A stretch of DNA of 64,000 nucleotides from Rhodoferax bucti (GTDB lineage: Bacteria; Pseudomonadota; Gammaproteobacteria; Burkholderiales; Burkholderiaceae_C), in contig NZ_VAHD01000001.1 of the NCBI RefSeq assembly GCF_005876985.1, forward strand, positions 1,116,001-1,180,000, written 5' to 3'. Below are positions 1 through 8,866 of the stretch, in pieces. The notes under the pieces were generated by a model. The model was not told where the DNA came from, ran no database searches, and saw only the letters and a list, made by a program, of their open reading frames with translations. The translations under genes and the position numbers were made by a program. The number at the start of each line of letters is the position of its first letter. The first letter of the stretch is position 1.

Positions 1-981
1 GCGTTTGACTAGCTCGGTGAGGTTCTGGTCCAGGGTCTGCATGCCCACGCTGTTGCCGGTCTGGATGGCCGAGTACATCTGCGCCACCTTGGCCTCGCGG
101 ATCAGGTTGCGGATGGCGCTGGTGCCCAGCATGATCTCGTGCGCCGCCACGCGGCCTTGGCCGTCTTTGGTTTTGCACAGGGTTTGCGAAATCACGGCCT
201 GCAGTGATTCGGACAGCATGGCCCGCACCATTTCTTTCTCTTCGGCCGGGAACACGTCAATGATCCGGTCAATCGTTTTGGCCGCACTTGAGGTGTGCAG
301 CGTGCCGAACACCAAGTGGCCGGTTTCGGCTGCCGTCATCGCCAAGCGAATGGTTTCCAGGTCGCGCATTTCGCCCACCAGAATCGCGTCCGGGTCTTCG
401 CGCAGGGCGGATTTCAGGGCGGCGGCAAAACTCAGGGTGTGCGGGCCGACTTCGCGCTGGTTGACCAGGCACTTCTTGGATTCGTGCACGAATTCGATGG
501 GGTCTTCCACCGTCAGGATGTGGCCGAACTCGGTTTCGTTCAAGAAGTTCACCATCGCCGCCAGCGTGGTGGACTTGCCGGAGCCGGTAGGGCCGGTGAC
601 CAGCACCAAGCCGCGTGGCTTCAGGGCCAGGTCGCCAAAAATCTTGGGGGCGTTGAGCTGCTCCAGCGACAAAATTTTGCTCGGAATCGTCCGGAACACC
701 GCGCCCGCGCCGCGCTGGTGGTTGAAGGCGTTGACGCGAAAGCGCGCCAGACCGTCGATCTCGAACGAGAAGTCGATCTCCAGAAACTCCTCGTACATCT
801 TGCGCTGGGTGTCGTTCATGATGTCGTACACCATGGCGTGCACCTGCTTGTGGTCCAGGGGCTCCACGTTGATGCGGCGCACATCGCCATGCACCCGGAT
901 CATGGGCGGCAGGCCGGCCGAGAGGTGCAAGTCAGACGCTTTGTTTTTGACGCTAAATGCGAGCAGCTGGGTAATGTCCAC
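1..981 (-). CDS. pilT: Type IV pilus retraction ATPase PilT-like (3' end outside window)
   Basis: Hexameric cytoplasmic ATPase that powers pilus retraction for twitching motility. The reverse strand reads without a stop from a GTG at 981 to the window edge, about 327 codons; PilT is usually about 345 residues, so roughly 20 C-terminal residues are missing. Visible motifs are Walker A GPTGSGKST near residue 130, the VEDPIEFVH Asp box, Walker B region LVGEMRD and the His box GTLHTSSA. A GAGGGA ribosome site lies five bases before the GTG. It is divergent from yggS with a 47-base gap, an arrangement common in proteobacteria. PilU is a close paralogue; the length and the early DITQLL start favour PilT. 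Confidence 0.9.
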   Translation of the reverse strand, partial: MDITQLLAFSVKNKASDLHLSAGLPPMIRVHGDVRRINVEPLDHKQVHAMVYDIMNDTQRKMYEEFLEIDFSFEIDGLARFRVNAFNHQRGAGAVFRTIPSKILSLEQLNAPKIFGDLALKPRGLVLVTGPTGSGKSTTLAAMVNFLNETEFGHILTVEDPIEFVHESKKCLVNQREVGPHTLSFAAALKSALREDPDAILVGEMRDLETIRLAMTAAETGHLVFGTLHTSSAAKTIDRIIDVFPAEEKEMVRAMLSESLQAVISQTLCKTKDGQGRVAAHEIMLGTSAIRNLIREAKVAQMYSAIQTGNSVGMQTLDQNLTELVKR

Positions 982-1028
982 GGAGTCCCTCTCTAGGCGG
1001 ATGGCAGGTTTGTTACGCTCGGGAGATT

Positions 1029-1727
1029 ATGACGATGATTGCCGACAATCTCCACGCTGTGGCCCAGCGTATTGCACACGCGTGCCAGCAGTGTGACCGC
1101 CCGGTGGACGCGGTGCGCCTGCTGGCGGTTTCCAAGACCTTCGGGCCGGACGCGGTGCAGGCGGCCTTTGATGTCGGGCAGCGCGCGTTTGGCGAAAACT
1201 ACATCCAGGAAGCAGTTGAAAAAATCACCGCTCTACAGGCACTGCCTATCGAGTGGCATTGCATCGGCCCCATCCAGAGCAACAAGACGCGGCTGGTGGC
1301 CGAGCATTTCCAGTGGGTGCACACGGTGGACCGCCTCAAGATCGCCCAGCGCCTGAGCGAGCAGCGGCCGGCCCACCTGCCGCCGCTGCAGGTGTGCATT
1401 CAGGTGAATGTGGATGGGGGCCCCACCAAGTCGGGTGTGGCGCCGCAAGAGGCGGCTGCGCTGGCTGCAGCGGTGGCGGCCTTGCCACGGCTGCAGTTGC
1501 GCGGCATCATGTGCATTCCCGAGCCTGCTCCTGATTTTGTAGCTGCTCGCGCAGTGTTCATGAGCGCTAAGGCGGTATTTGATGCCTTGTTGGCCCAAGG
1601 CTTGCCGCTGGATACCCTCTCCATGGGAATGAGCGGCGACCTGGATGCTGCGATTGCCGGTGGCAGCACCATGGTGCGGGTGGGCAGCGCCATCTTCGGC
1701 GCGCGCCACTACCCGGCCTCTGCTTAG
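1029..1727 (+). CDS. yggS: YggS/PROSC-family pyridoxal-phosphate homeostasis protein
   Basis: Non-catalytic PLP-binding TIM-barrel protein that helps maintain free PLP and amino-acid balance. The length of 232 residues is normal. The PLP lysine sits in AVSKTFG near residue 36, followed by the family block FGENYIQEA. The C-terminal block LSMGMSGDLDAAI and the phosphate-binding region are intact. GGGAG precedes the ATG at 1029; an in-frame ATG at 1035 is possible. Residues 167-186 are encoded by a dispersed repeat at 1527-1584 without obvious length change (see findings). The 3' end overlaps a convergent binding-protein gene by four bases. Confidence 0.93.
   Translation: MTMIADNLHAVAQRIAHACQQCDRPVDAVRLLAVSKTFGPDAVQAAFDVGQRAFGENYIQEAVEKITALQALPIEWHCIGPIQSNKTRLVAEHFQWVHTVDRLKIAQRLSEQRPAHLPPLQVCIQVNVDGGPTKSGVAPQEAAALAAAVAALPRLQLRGIMCIPEPAPDFVAARAVFMSAKAVFDALLAQGLPLDTLSMGMSGDLDAAIAGGSTMVRVGSAIFGARHYPASA
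1527..1584 (+). repeat. Dispersed ~58-bp element, copy 1 (inside yggS)
   Basis: Carries the family core: GTAGCTGCTCGCGCA, 9 nt, AGCGCTAAGGC, then TTTGATG. It starts in frame with the gene at GCT (Ala167) and is read A-P-D-F-V-A-A-R-A and onward. The first palindrome arm GCTAT has decayed to GCTCC. Confidence 0.75.
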
Positions 1728-2851
1728 GTACGCACCCGGCCGTCGCCGGTGAGCATGGTCATTTCCACAAAGGTGGAGGCCACATGGTCGGTTTTGGAGA
1801 AGTTCACATTGAAGCCTCCAAAGGGCTGGCCGTTGATGCTCTCCATGGCGCTGATGAGGGCATCCGCACCGCCTTTGCCGCCGCTGCGGCGTAGGCCCTC
1901 TGCCAGCACCTTGGCGGACAGGTAGCCCTCCATGCTGGAGAAGTTGGCCTGCACCGCGCCATTGCTTTTGCGCACGGCCTCGGCAAACTCACGTGAAATG
2001 GCTTTGTTGCCCACATAGGGCGAGGGCATCACTTGCGACACCACCACGCCGGCAGCGTCTTTGCCCAACTCGTCGGCCAGCGCCTGGGTGCCCACGAAGG
2101 ACAGGTTGTAAAACCCGCCGCCGTAGCCCGCCTTGCGCGCCGCCCGGATGTAGGCCGCGCAGGATTTGTAGGCGCTCACCTGCACCACTGCCTCCGGCCC
2201 CGCGGCGTTGATGGTGGCCACGGCTGCCGCCACATCCACCGAGTTGCGCTCCACCGTGGCCACGGCCACCGGCTTGAGGTTGAGGCTGGCCAGTGCGGCC
2301 TGCACCCCGTCGAGCCCGGCTTTGCCGTAGGCATCGTTTTGGTAAAACACCGCCACTTTGGTAATGCCCACATGGTGCAGTTGTTTGACGATGAGGGCGG
2401 TCTCGTCGTTGTACGAGGCACGCACATGAAAGGCGTAGCGGTTGAACGGCAGGCGCAGCGCCATGGCACCAGTGAATGGCGCAATAAACGGCACTTTGGC
2501 CTTGGTGGCCAGGGGCAGGGCGGCAATGCTGGTGGGCGTGCCCACGTAGGCAAACAGGGCGGCGACGTCGGCCTCCAGTAGCTTGCGGGTGTTTTCCTCG
2601 CAGCGGGCGGGTTCGTAGCCGTCGTCCAGGTTACGGATTTCCACTTGCCGCCCGCCAATGCCGCCTTGGGCATTGAGCTGGTCGAAATAGAGCTTAGCGC
2701 CCGCATGGAGCTGGATGCCCAGCTGCGCGGCGGGGCCGGTAAAGGCAGCCGACTGGCCCAGCACGATTTTGTCGGCTTGGGCATGTACAGCAGGAAAGCC
2801 GGCCAGTGCGGTGGCACCAGCGGCGAAGGAGAATTGACGGCGATTGAGCAT
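1724..2851 (-). CDS. ABC-type branched-chain amino-acid-like substrate-binding protein
   Basis: Periplasmic type I binding protein of the LivK/Leu-Ile-Val family (Peripla_BP_6). The N-terminus MLNRRQFSFAAGATALAG with AVHAQA is a signal peptide, and its RRQF is Tat-like. The mature part starts with the family pattern IVLGQSAAFTGPAAQLG and has the KLYFDQLNAQGGI segment. I chose ATG at 2851; a TTG 18 bases upstream is also in frame. No permease or ATPase genes are adjacent, so the transporter partners are elsewhere or the protein serves another sensor. It lies about 50 bases after the lrp-type gene on the same strand and may share its transcript. The ligand cannot be named from sequence. Confidence 0.85.
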   Translation of the reverse strand: MLNRRQFSFAAGATALAGFPAVHAQADKIVLGQSAAFTGPAAQLGIQLHAGAKLYFDQLNAQGGIGGRQVEIRNLDDGYEPARCEENTRKLLEADVAALFAYVGTPTSIAALPLATKAKVPFIAPFTGAMALRLPFNRYAFHVRASYNDETALIVKQLHHVGITKVAVFYQNDAYGKAGLDGVQAALASLNLKPVAVATVERNSVDVAAAVATINAAGPEAVVQVSAYKSCAAYIRAARKAGYGGGFYNLSFVGTQALADELGKDAAGVVVSQVMPSPYVGNKAISREFAEAVRKSNGAVQANFSSMEGYLSAKVLAEGLRRSGGKGGADALISAMESINGQPFGGFNVNFSKTDHVASTFVEMTMLTGDGRVRT

Positions 2852-2903
2852 AGGCAGATTCTGCTTCAAGACGGAGACGGCCAGTGTCGCGGGCGGCCGC
2901 CTG

Positions 2904-3374
2904 TTACAACTTGAGATGGGTTGTGTTCTTCACTTCTTCCATCACCGCGTAGGTGCGGGTTTCGCGCACACCGGGCAATTGCCAGAGCACCGTGCCTGCA
3001 AAGTGGCGGTACGCGGCCATGTCGGCCATGCGGGTTTTGAGCAGGTAGTCAAAGCCGCCAGCCACCATGTGGCACTCCATGATTTCCGAATGCACTTGTA
3101 CCGCGGCCTTGAAGGCCTCAAAGACATTGGGCGTGGTGCGGTCCAGCAACACCTCTACAAACACCATCATCCCGGCGCCCAGCTTGAGCGGGTTCAGACG
3201 TGCTTCGTAACCGAGGATGTAGCCCTCTTTGCTGAGCTTCTGCACACGGGCCAGCACTGCGGTGGGGGAGAGGCCCACCGTTTCGGCCAGTTTCAGGTTG
3301 GCAATGCGCCCGTCTGCTTGCAAGCAGCTCAGGATGCGCAGGTCGATGCGGTCAAGTTCGATGTGGTCAATCAC
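2904..3374 (-). CDS. Lrp/AsnC-family transcriptional regulator
   Basis: DNA-binding regulator of 156 residues, the usual Lrp length. The AsnC-type HTH covers about residues 5-65 (DRIDLRILSCLQADGR, then LSPTAVLARVQKL) and a RAM ligand domain covers about 70-150. The start is a GTG at 3374, because the nearby ATG runs straight into TGA. It begins nine bases after the stop of a chemoreceptor gene on the same strand, so the two are probably co-transcribed. putA lies divergently beyond the receptor. Lrp-type regulators of proline use (PutR) are known in other proteobacteria, so control of putA is a reasonable inference. Confidence 0.9.
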   Translation of the reverse strand: MIDHIELDRIDLRILSCLQADGRIANLKLAETVGLSPTAVLARVQKLSKEGYILGYEARLNPLKLGAGMMVFVEVLLDRTTPNVFEAFKAAVQVHSEIMECHMVAGGFDYLLKTRMADMAAYRHFAGTVLWQLPGVRETRTYAVMEEVKNTTHLKL

Positions 3375-3383
3375 ATCGTGAGC

Positions 3384-5348
3384 TTACTTCAGCTTGAAGA
3401 AGGACACCTCTTCGGCCAGGCGGGACGCTTGCTCGGACAGCGCAGATGCCGCTGCCGCAGTTTCTTCCACCAGCGCAGCGTTCTGCTGGGTGTTCTGGTC
3501 CAAGTCGTGCACGGCTGCGCCTACCTGGTTCACACCCAAAGATTGCTCCTTGGTCGCGTTCGCAATTTCAGTCATCAGACTGTCGATGCGGGCGGCGTTC
3601 GTCACGATGTCTTCAATGGTCTTGCCCGCTTCGCCCACCACCAGGCTGCCGCGTTCCACTTGCTCGATGCTGGCGGTAATCAGGCTCTTGATTTCCTTGG
3701 CTGCTTCGGCACTGCGGCCCGCGAGCGAGCGCACTTCAGATGCCACCACCGCAAAGCCGCGGCCTTGCTCGCCTGCGCGGGCGGCTTCCACCGCCGCGTT
3801 CAGCGCCAGGATGTTGGTCTGGAAGGCGATGCCGTCAATCACGCTGATGATGTCGGCAATCTTGTTGGAAGAGGTATTGATGCCCTGCATGGTGCTCACC
3901 ACTTGCGAGATCACCTCGCCGCCGCGCTTGGCGGATTGGGCGTTGGAGCGCACGATTTCGGCGGCACCGCTGACCGTGTCGGAGGTGCGCTGCACGGTCT
4001 CCGAAATCTGGGTCATGGTGGCCGCCGTTTGTTCCAGCGCAGCCGCGCTGGCCTCAGTGCGGCGGGACAGGTCTTGCGAGGCGGAGGCGATCTCTTCACT
4101 GGCCGTATTCACATTTGCAGCACCGTCCAGGGTGTTGCGCACGATCACGCGCAGGCTGGCTTCCATGTCGCGCAGGGTGATCATGAGGTGCGCAGCTTCG
4201 TCCTTGCCCCAGGGCGTCGGTGCGGTGACCAGGTTGCCCTGGGTGATTTGCTCCAGGTGGCCGGTGACCTCGCGCAGGCCACCCATCATCACTTTGTAAA
4301 ACGCCAGCAGCATGTAGAAGGCAATCGCCACAAAGAACACCGCAATGCTCACGCGCATGTTCAGGTCGCTGCGCAGACCCACAATGCGCTCGCCCAAGCG
4401 GAGTTCGAGCTGTGCCATCATTTTTTCGTTGAGCTGGCGCTCGGCTTCCAGGGAAGCTGAGCCCATCTTGAGGTAAGCATCGGCGTCGCCTTCCACTTTT
4501 ACGCCCACCACCTGCTTCCTGCTGGCTTCCTGAAAAGCGTCGTAGGCGTCATCATTGGCCTTCATGCCGAATTTGGCGTCCGCCTCGGGGGTGCCGCCGG
4601 TGCTGCGGATATAGGCGTTTTCGACGATGTTGTCGACAAAGCGCAGGATGCCGAAATCCTGGTTAATGCGTTCGGCGATGTACTCGGATTTCTGGCCTGC
4701 TTTGAGTGCAGACCATCCCATCACGGACAGCTCGGACACGTTCTCCATCTGCTGTGGGCCGTACAAAACGGCGTAGTTCATCAGGTGGAAGGTTTCCAGC
4801 TGCGGGTCCAGGGCCAGTTCGGAGGTGTCGGAAACATGCTCGCCCAACTTCAGCAGTGTGTCGATGTATTCGTTGTGAATATCAAATGTCTCTTGCTCGT
4901 CTTTGCCCGTAGGGTTGGCAAGCAGGGCCTGATGCAGCTTTTGTACATTGCCTAGAGCCTCGGCGGTGTCAAGATCCTTGCCCAGTTCTTTGTCAATGGC
5001 CTGGAGTTTGCTGAAAGCCTGGGTGACCGCGGTTTGGCTTGCGCTGAGCTCGGGGGACTTGGTGATGGCGTTGAGGCGGCGAAGCTGCGCTTGGCGGATC
5101 AGCTCGTGCAGGGGTTTGACGTAGGCCACACCTTGCAGCTCGTGTTCGGTGGTCGCTACCTGCACACGGGTGTTGTTCCAGGTGTCCGCAATCAGCAGCA
5201 CGATGGGAATCAGAAACATCACTGCAATCCACGCGGACTTGGCAGTGAAATTGAGCTTGCGGAATAACCGGACGCCGGGGGACAACCAGCCGTGGTAGCG
5301 AAAGAAAGAACCAAATCCGGCATCGCCGGCCAACGTCGTCTTGCTCAC
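3384..5348 (-). CDS. Methyl-accepting chemotaxis protein (receptor 1)
   Basis: Transmembrane chemoreceptor of 654 residues. A cytoplasmic N-terminal stretch of about 35 residues precedes TM1 (about 37-57, [15 protein letters not shown]). A helical periplasmic domain of about 270 residues follows, then TM2 near 335-355, HAMP, and the signalling hairpin with tip [20 protein letters not shown]. The C-terminus ends VSFFKLK, so no CheR-binding pentapeptide is present. The start is GTG at 5348 behind AAGGGGA. It is followed nine bases later by an Lrp-family gene, and the pair is divergent from putA, which hints at amino-acid sensing. The ligand is unknown. Confidence 0.93.
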   Translation of the reverse strand: MSKTTLAGDAGFGSFFRYHGWLSPGVRLFRKLNFTAKSAWIAVMFLIPIVLLIADTWNNTRVQVATTEHELQGVAYVKPLHELIRQAQLRRLNAITKSPELSASQTAVTQAFSKLQAIDKELGKDLDTAEALGNVQKLHQALLANPTGKDEQETFDIHNEYIDTLLKLGEHVSDTSELALDPQLETFHLMNYAVLYGPQQMENVSELSVMGWSALKAGQKSEYIAERINQDFGILRFVDNIVENAYIRSTGGTPEADAKFGMKANDDAYDAFQEASRKQVVGVKVEGDADAYLKMGSASLEAERQLNEKMMAQLELRLGERIVGLRSDLNMRVSIAVFFVAIAFYMLLAFYKVMMGGLREVTGHLEQITQGNLVTAPTPWGKDEAAHLMITLRDMEASLRVIVRNTLDGAANVNTASEEIASASQDLSRRTEASAAALEQTAATMTQISETVQRTSDTVSGAAEIVRSNAQSAKRGGEVISQVVSTMQGINTSSNKIADIISVIDGIAFQTNILALNAAVEAARAGEQGRGFAVVASEVRSLAGRSAEAAKEIKSLITASIEQVERGSLVVGEAGKTIEDIVTNAARIDSLMTEIANATKEQSLGVNQVGAAVHDLDQNTQQNAALVEETAAAASALSEQASRLAEEVSFFKLK

Positions 5349-5763
5349 GAAATCCCCTTTATCAAGCGGGTTAATTTAAATGCATCATAACGGTGCGGAA
5401 CCCGTTCAAACGATTTTGAAAAGGGCTTTGTCGCCTCATTCAAGCTGCCTAAAGCACTTGACTGCGATCAAACCATGTTCCATAGCGATGGCGAAATTCG
5501 TCTTCTGGATATCTCGGAGATAGCGTGACGAAATTGAATTGAAAGCCCATTCGCAATATATCAATTTTAATGAAATTAATATAAAAACACAATATAAATG
5601 TTTATTGGCTCCAGTAATTGGTGTGAGAAGTGCGATCCGCCTAAATGGACTACACGTTTGACAGATGAATCTACTATCTGATTGTGAAAATTTAGAGAAA
5701 AACTCAGATGGATTGTTGAAAGAATAGCGATAAATCATTTCGTTGCCCTGTGCAGGAGTCGCT
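5349..5763. other. AT-rich divergent intergenic region (receptor 1 / putA)
   Basis: The longest gene-free stretch in the window, 415 bases. The part from about 5500 to 5720 is strikingly AT-rich compared with its surroundings. It must hold the promoters of both the receptor-lrp unit and putA. A TTGACA at 5658-5663 could be a -35 box for putA, but no convincing -10 follows at the usual spacing. An imperfect inverted pair CAGAT...ATCTG (5662-5680) overlaps it. A reverse-strand reading frame across the region starts inside putA, resembles no family I know, and was not called. Confidence 0.5.
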
Positions 5764-8700
5764 ATGTCCCAACCCGCCCGATCTATCGCGTTCACCCCCG
5801 TCCCGCCCCGTTTGCCCACGCCTTATCGCGCGGAAGACCACATCGTCTCTCACCGTTTGCAGATGTTGGAAGGCGCGCTCGACTGGGCCCACGCCGCTCG
5901 CAGCGCCGAGCCTTGGGTGCAAGCGGTGCGCGACAACCCGCCCCCCTTTTGGGCGATGGAGAGCCTGCTCAAGGAATACCCCATCTCCAGCGCTGAGGGC
6001 CTGGCCCTGATGCGCCTTGCCGAGGCCCTGCTGCGTGTGCCGGATGCCGAAACCGCGATTGCGCTCACCACCGACCAACTGGGCCGCGCCGACTTTGAGG
6101 CCAGCGGCGACAAGGTGCTCTCCCGCCTGTCGAGCACCGCCATTGCCCTGTCCAAGCACTTTTTGCCGGATGCGCAGAACGAGCCCGGCTTGATGGCCAA
6201 GCTCGGCGCCCGTACGGTGGTGGCCGCCACGCTGCGTGCGGTGCAGCTGCTGGGTCGCCAGTTTGTGCTCGGCCAGACCATGCCGGAGGCGATGAGGGAG
6301 GCCGATGTCTCTCGCAAAAAGGCCAATGTGCGCTTCAGCTATGACATGCTCGGCGAAGGCGCCCGCACTGACAAGGACGCGCTGCGCTATCTCAAGAGCT
6401 ATGCAGATGCTATTGAATTCATAGCTGCTTGCGCAAACAAGACGGGCGCCTTGGCCGAAAATGATGGTATTTCCATCAAGCTCAGCGCCCTCTACCCGCG
6501 CTATGAAGACGCGCATCGTCAGGCCGTGCTCGACGAGCTGGTGCCCCGCGTCTGGACGCTGTGCGAAGCCGCAGCTGCCGCCAACATCAACCTCACCATC
6601 GACGCTGAAGAGGTGGACCGCCTGGAGCTGTCGCTCGAAGTGCTGGAAGCCCTGCTGGTGAAAGTGGCTGCGCACTGCCCGCAGTGGGCCGGACTGGGGC
6701 TGGCCATGCAGGCCTACCAGACCCGTGCGCTGGAGCTGATCGAGCACGTCACCGCGCTGGCTCGCAAATACCAAATCAAGCTGATGTGCCGCCTGGTCAA
6801 GGGCGCTTATTGGGATGCCGAGGTCAAGCGCGCCCAAGAGCTGGGCCTGCCGCACTACCCCGTGTTCACCCACAAGCACCACACCGATGTGTCCTACCTG
6901 GCCTGCGCCCGTGCGCTGCTGGCGGTGCCCGATGCCATTTACCCCCAGTTCGCCGGGCACAACGCCGGCACCATTGCGGCCATCCTGCAAATGGCGGCCA
7001 AGAGCGGTGCGCCCTTTGAGCTGCAGCGCCTGCACGGCATGGGCGAGGGCATCTTCCGCGAGGTGCTTAAGAACCCGCTGGTCGCCTGCCGCGTCTACGC
7101 CCCCGTGGGCGCGCACAAAGACTTGCTGGCCTACCTGGTGCGCCGCCTGCTCGAGAACGGCGCCAACTCCAGCTTTGTGCACCAGCTCGCCGACGAATCG
7201 GTGGGCATGGGCGAGCTGCTGATTTCACCTTTGCGCCTGGAGCCGCACCCCAGTTTGCCGCTGCCGGCCGACCTGTTCGGCAAGCACCCCGGCAGCCGCG
7301 CCAACAGCACCGGGCTGGACTTGACCGTGGCCGCCATGCGCGACCCGCTATTGGCTGCTCTGCAGACCGCGCCTGTGCCGGTGGTGCCGGAGTTTGATGT
7401 CAAAAACATCCCTGGCGCCTATGCAAGCTGCGCGAGCAGCTATCAAAAGTGGAGCAAAGTGCCGGTGGAAGAGCGTGCTGCCACCTTGCGGCGCGCCGCC
7501 GATGCGCTGCAAACCGCCATGCCGCAGTTTTGCGCGCTCTTGGTGAAAGAAGCCTTCAAGACCTGGGGCGACGCGGTCAGCGAAGTGCGCGAGGCGGTGG
7601 ACTTCTTGCGCTACTACGCCGACGAGGCGCAGCGCATCATGCAGCCCATTGCTTGTCCCCAAGTGCATGGTGTCACCCATGCACCCTCCGCATCCCAGGC
7701 GAACGCCCAAGCGGGTTACCAATACGGCGTGACCGGCGAAACCAACACCTTGCGCCTCACCGCGCGTGGCGTGTGGGTGTGCATCAGCCCGTGGAACTTC
7801 CCGCTGGCCATCTTCATGGGCCAGGTCGCTGCGGCCTTGGCCACCGGTAACACCGTGCTGGCCAAGCCGGCTGAGCAAACTCCGGGCGTGGCCAAAGCTG
7901 CGGTGGATTTGATGGTGGCTGCCGGTGTGCCAGCTGACGCGTTGCAGCTCTTGCACGGCGCTGGCGAAACTGTGGGTGCGGCGCTTGTAGCCCAGCCCGG
8001 CGTGGCCGGTGTGGTGTTCACCGGCTCCACCCAAGTGGCCAAAATCATCCAGCGTGCGCTGGCCGCCAAAGACGGCCCCATCGTTCCGCTGATTGCCGAG
8101 ACCGGCGGCATCAACGCCATGCTGGTGGACAGCAGCGCGCTGCCTGAGCAGGTGGTGGATGCGGTGGTGCAAAGCGCCTTCCGCTCCGCCGGCCAGCGCT
8201 GCTCCGCGCTGCGCCTGCTGGTGGTGCACGGCGCGATTGCGGATGGGGTGATCGAGATGCTGCAAGGCGCAGCGCAAGAGCTGCAGGCCGGCAACCCGGC
8301 CGACCTGGCCACCGACCTGGGCCCGGTGATTGACCGCGAAGCCTTTGACAATATCCAGCGCCACATCAGTCGTCTTCAGATGGAATCAAAAGTGCTGGTC
8401 GGGGCGGGCGCGGCGCAAAGCGCGTTGCCGCGCCCACTCATCGCAAACCTGATCGCGCCGCATGCGTTTGAGGTGGCGAGCATTGCGCAGGTGAAGGCCG
8501 AAATCTTCGGCCCCGTGTTGCAAGTGGTGCGCTGGGACGGTAACCCCGAAGACGTGATCGCCCAGATCAACGCGCTGGGCTATGGCCTGACCTTGGGCAT
8601 CCAGACCCGCATCGACAGCCGTGCCCAAGCGCTGGCCGCTGCCGCCCACGTGGGCAACATCTACATCAACCGCAACATGATCGGCGCGGTGGTGGGGGTG

Positions 8701-8847
8701 CAGCCCTTCGGTGGCGAAGGCCTGTCAGGCACTGGCCCCAAAGCCGGTGGCCCGCACTACCTCTACCGCTTCTGCGCCGAGCAAACGGTGACGGTGAACA
8801 CCACGGCCGCCGGCGGCAACGCGGCACTGCTAGCCAGCTTGCACTAA
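5764..8847 (+). CDS. putA: Bifunctional proline dehydrogenase / delta-1-pyrroline-5-carboxylate dehydrogenase
   Basis: Oxidises proline to glutamate in two steps, with FAD in the first domain and NAD in the second. At 1027 residues it is the short PutA form: no N-terminal ribbon-helix-helix DNA-binding domain, so it is not self-regulating. The PRODH barrel shows LMCRLVKGAYWDAE and YAPVGAHKDLLAYLVRRLLENGAN; the ALDH part shows SPWNFPLAIF, general base Glu779 in AETGG and nucleophile Cys813 in GQRCSALR. ATG 5764 is chosen because AGGAG lies six bases upstream; a TTG at 5743 extends the frame. Two dispersed repeats lie inside: residues 216-235, and about 545-564 in the linker between the two enzymes. 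The nearby Lrp-type gene is the likely regulator. Confidence 0.95.
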   Translation: MSQPARSIAFTPVPPRLPTPYRAEDHIVSHRLQMLEGALDWAHAARSAEPWVQAVRDNPPPFWAMESLLKEYPISSAEGLALMRLAEALLRVPDAETAIALTTDQLGRADFEASGDKVLSRLSSTAIALSKHFLPDAQNEPGLMAKLGARTVVAATLRAVQLLGRQFVLGQTMPEAMREADVSRKKANVRFSYDMLGEGARTDKDALRYLKSYADAIEFIAACANKTGALAENDGISIKLSALYPRYEDAHRQAVLDELVPRVWTLCEAAAAANINLTIDAEEVDRLELSLEVLEALLVKVAAHCPQWAGLGLAMQAYQTRALELIEHVTALARKYQIKLMCRLVKGAYWDAEVKRAQELGLPHYPVFTHKHHTDVSYLACARALLAVPDAIYPQFAGHNAGTIAAILQMAAKSGAPFELQRLHGMGEGIFREVLKNPLVACRVYAPVGAHKDLLAYLVRRLLENGANSSFVHQLADESVGMGELLISPLRLEPHPSLPLPADLFGKHPGSRANSTGLDLTVAAMRDPLLAALQTAPVPVVPEFDVKNIPGAYASCASSYQKWSKVPVEERAATLRRAADALQTAMPQFCALLVKEAFKTWGDAVSEVREAVDFLRYYADEAQRIMQPIACPQVHGVTHAPSASQANAQAGYQYGVTGETNTLRLTARGVWVCISPWNFPLAIFMGQVAAALATGNTVLAKPAEQTPGVAKAAVDLMVAAGVPADALQLLHGAGETVGAALVAQPGVAGVVFTGSTQVAKIIQRALAAKDGPIVPLIAETGGINAMLVDSSALPEQVVDAVVQSAFRSAGQRCSALRLLVVHGAIADGVIEMLQGAAQELQAGNPADLATDLGPVIDREAFDNIQRHISRLQMESKVLVGAGAAQSALPRPLIANLIAPHAFEVASIAQVKAEIFGPVLQVVRWDGNPEDVIAQINALGYGLTLGIQTRIDSRAQALAAAAHVGNIYINRNMIGAVVGVQPFGGEGLSGTGPKAGGPHYLYRFCAEQTVTVNTTAAGGNAALLASLH
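6409..6466 (+). repeat. Dispersed ~58-bp element, copy 2 (inside putA, PRODH part)
   Basis: Begins with the intact palindrome GCTAT-TGAATTC-ATAGC and the core GCTGCTTGCGCA; the 3' half is more diverged (GGCGCC replaces AGCGCT). It is read in frame from GCT (Ala216) as A-I-E-F-I-A-A-C-A, the same phase as copies 1, 6 and 9. Confidence 0.75.
7396..7455 (-). repeat. Dispersed ~58-bp element, copy 3 (inside putA, interdomain linker)
   Basis: Reverse-orientation copy. On the minus strand it reads GCTCC...TTTTGATAGCTGCTCGCGCA, 9 nt, GGCGCC and a T-rich end. It codes for part of the segment between PRODH and the aldehyde dehydrogenase (about residues 545-564), where length change would be tolerated. 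Confidence 0.7.
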
Positions 8848-8866
8848 CCAGAGTGCTGCGCCCGGA

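Noticed and set aside
2844..4460. Long plus-strand frame (538 codons) opposite the lrp and receptor genes
   Set aside because: His/Gly/Arg-rich shadow of GC-rich genes on the other strand; the minus-strand genes have clear families.
5436..5819. Reverse reading frame of 127 codons across the AT-rich spacer into putA
   Set aside because: Starts inside putA, has no ribosome site, odd composition and no family likeness; better explained as an open frame in AT-rich regulatory DNA.
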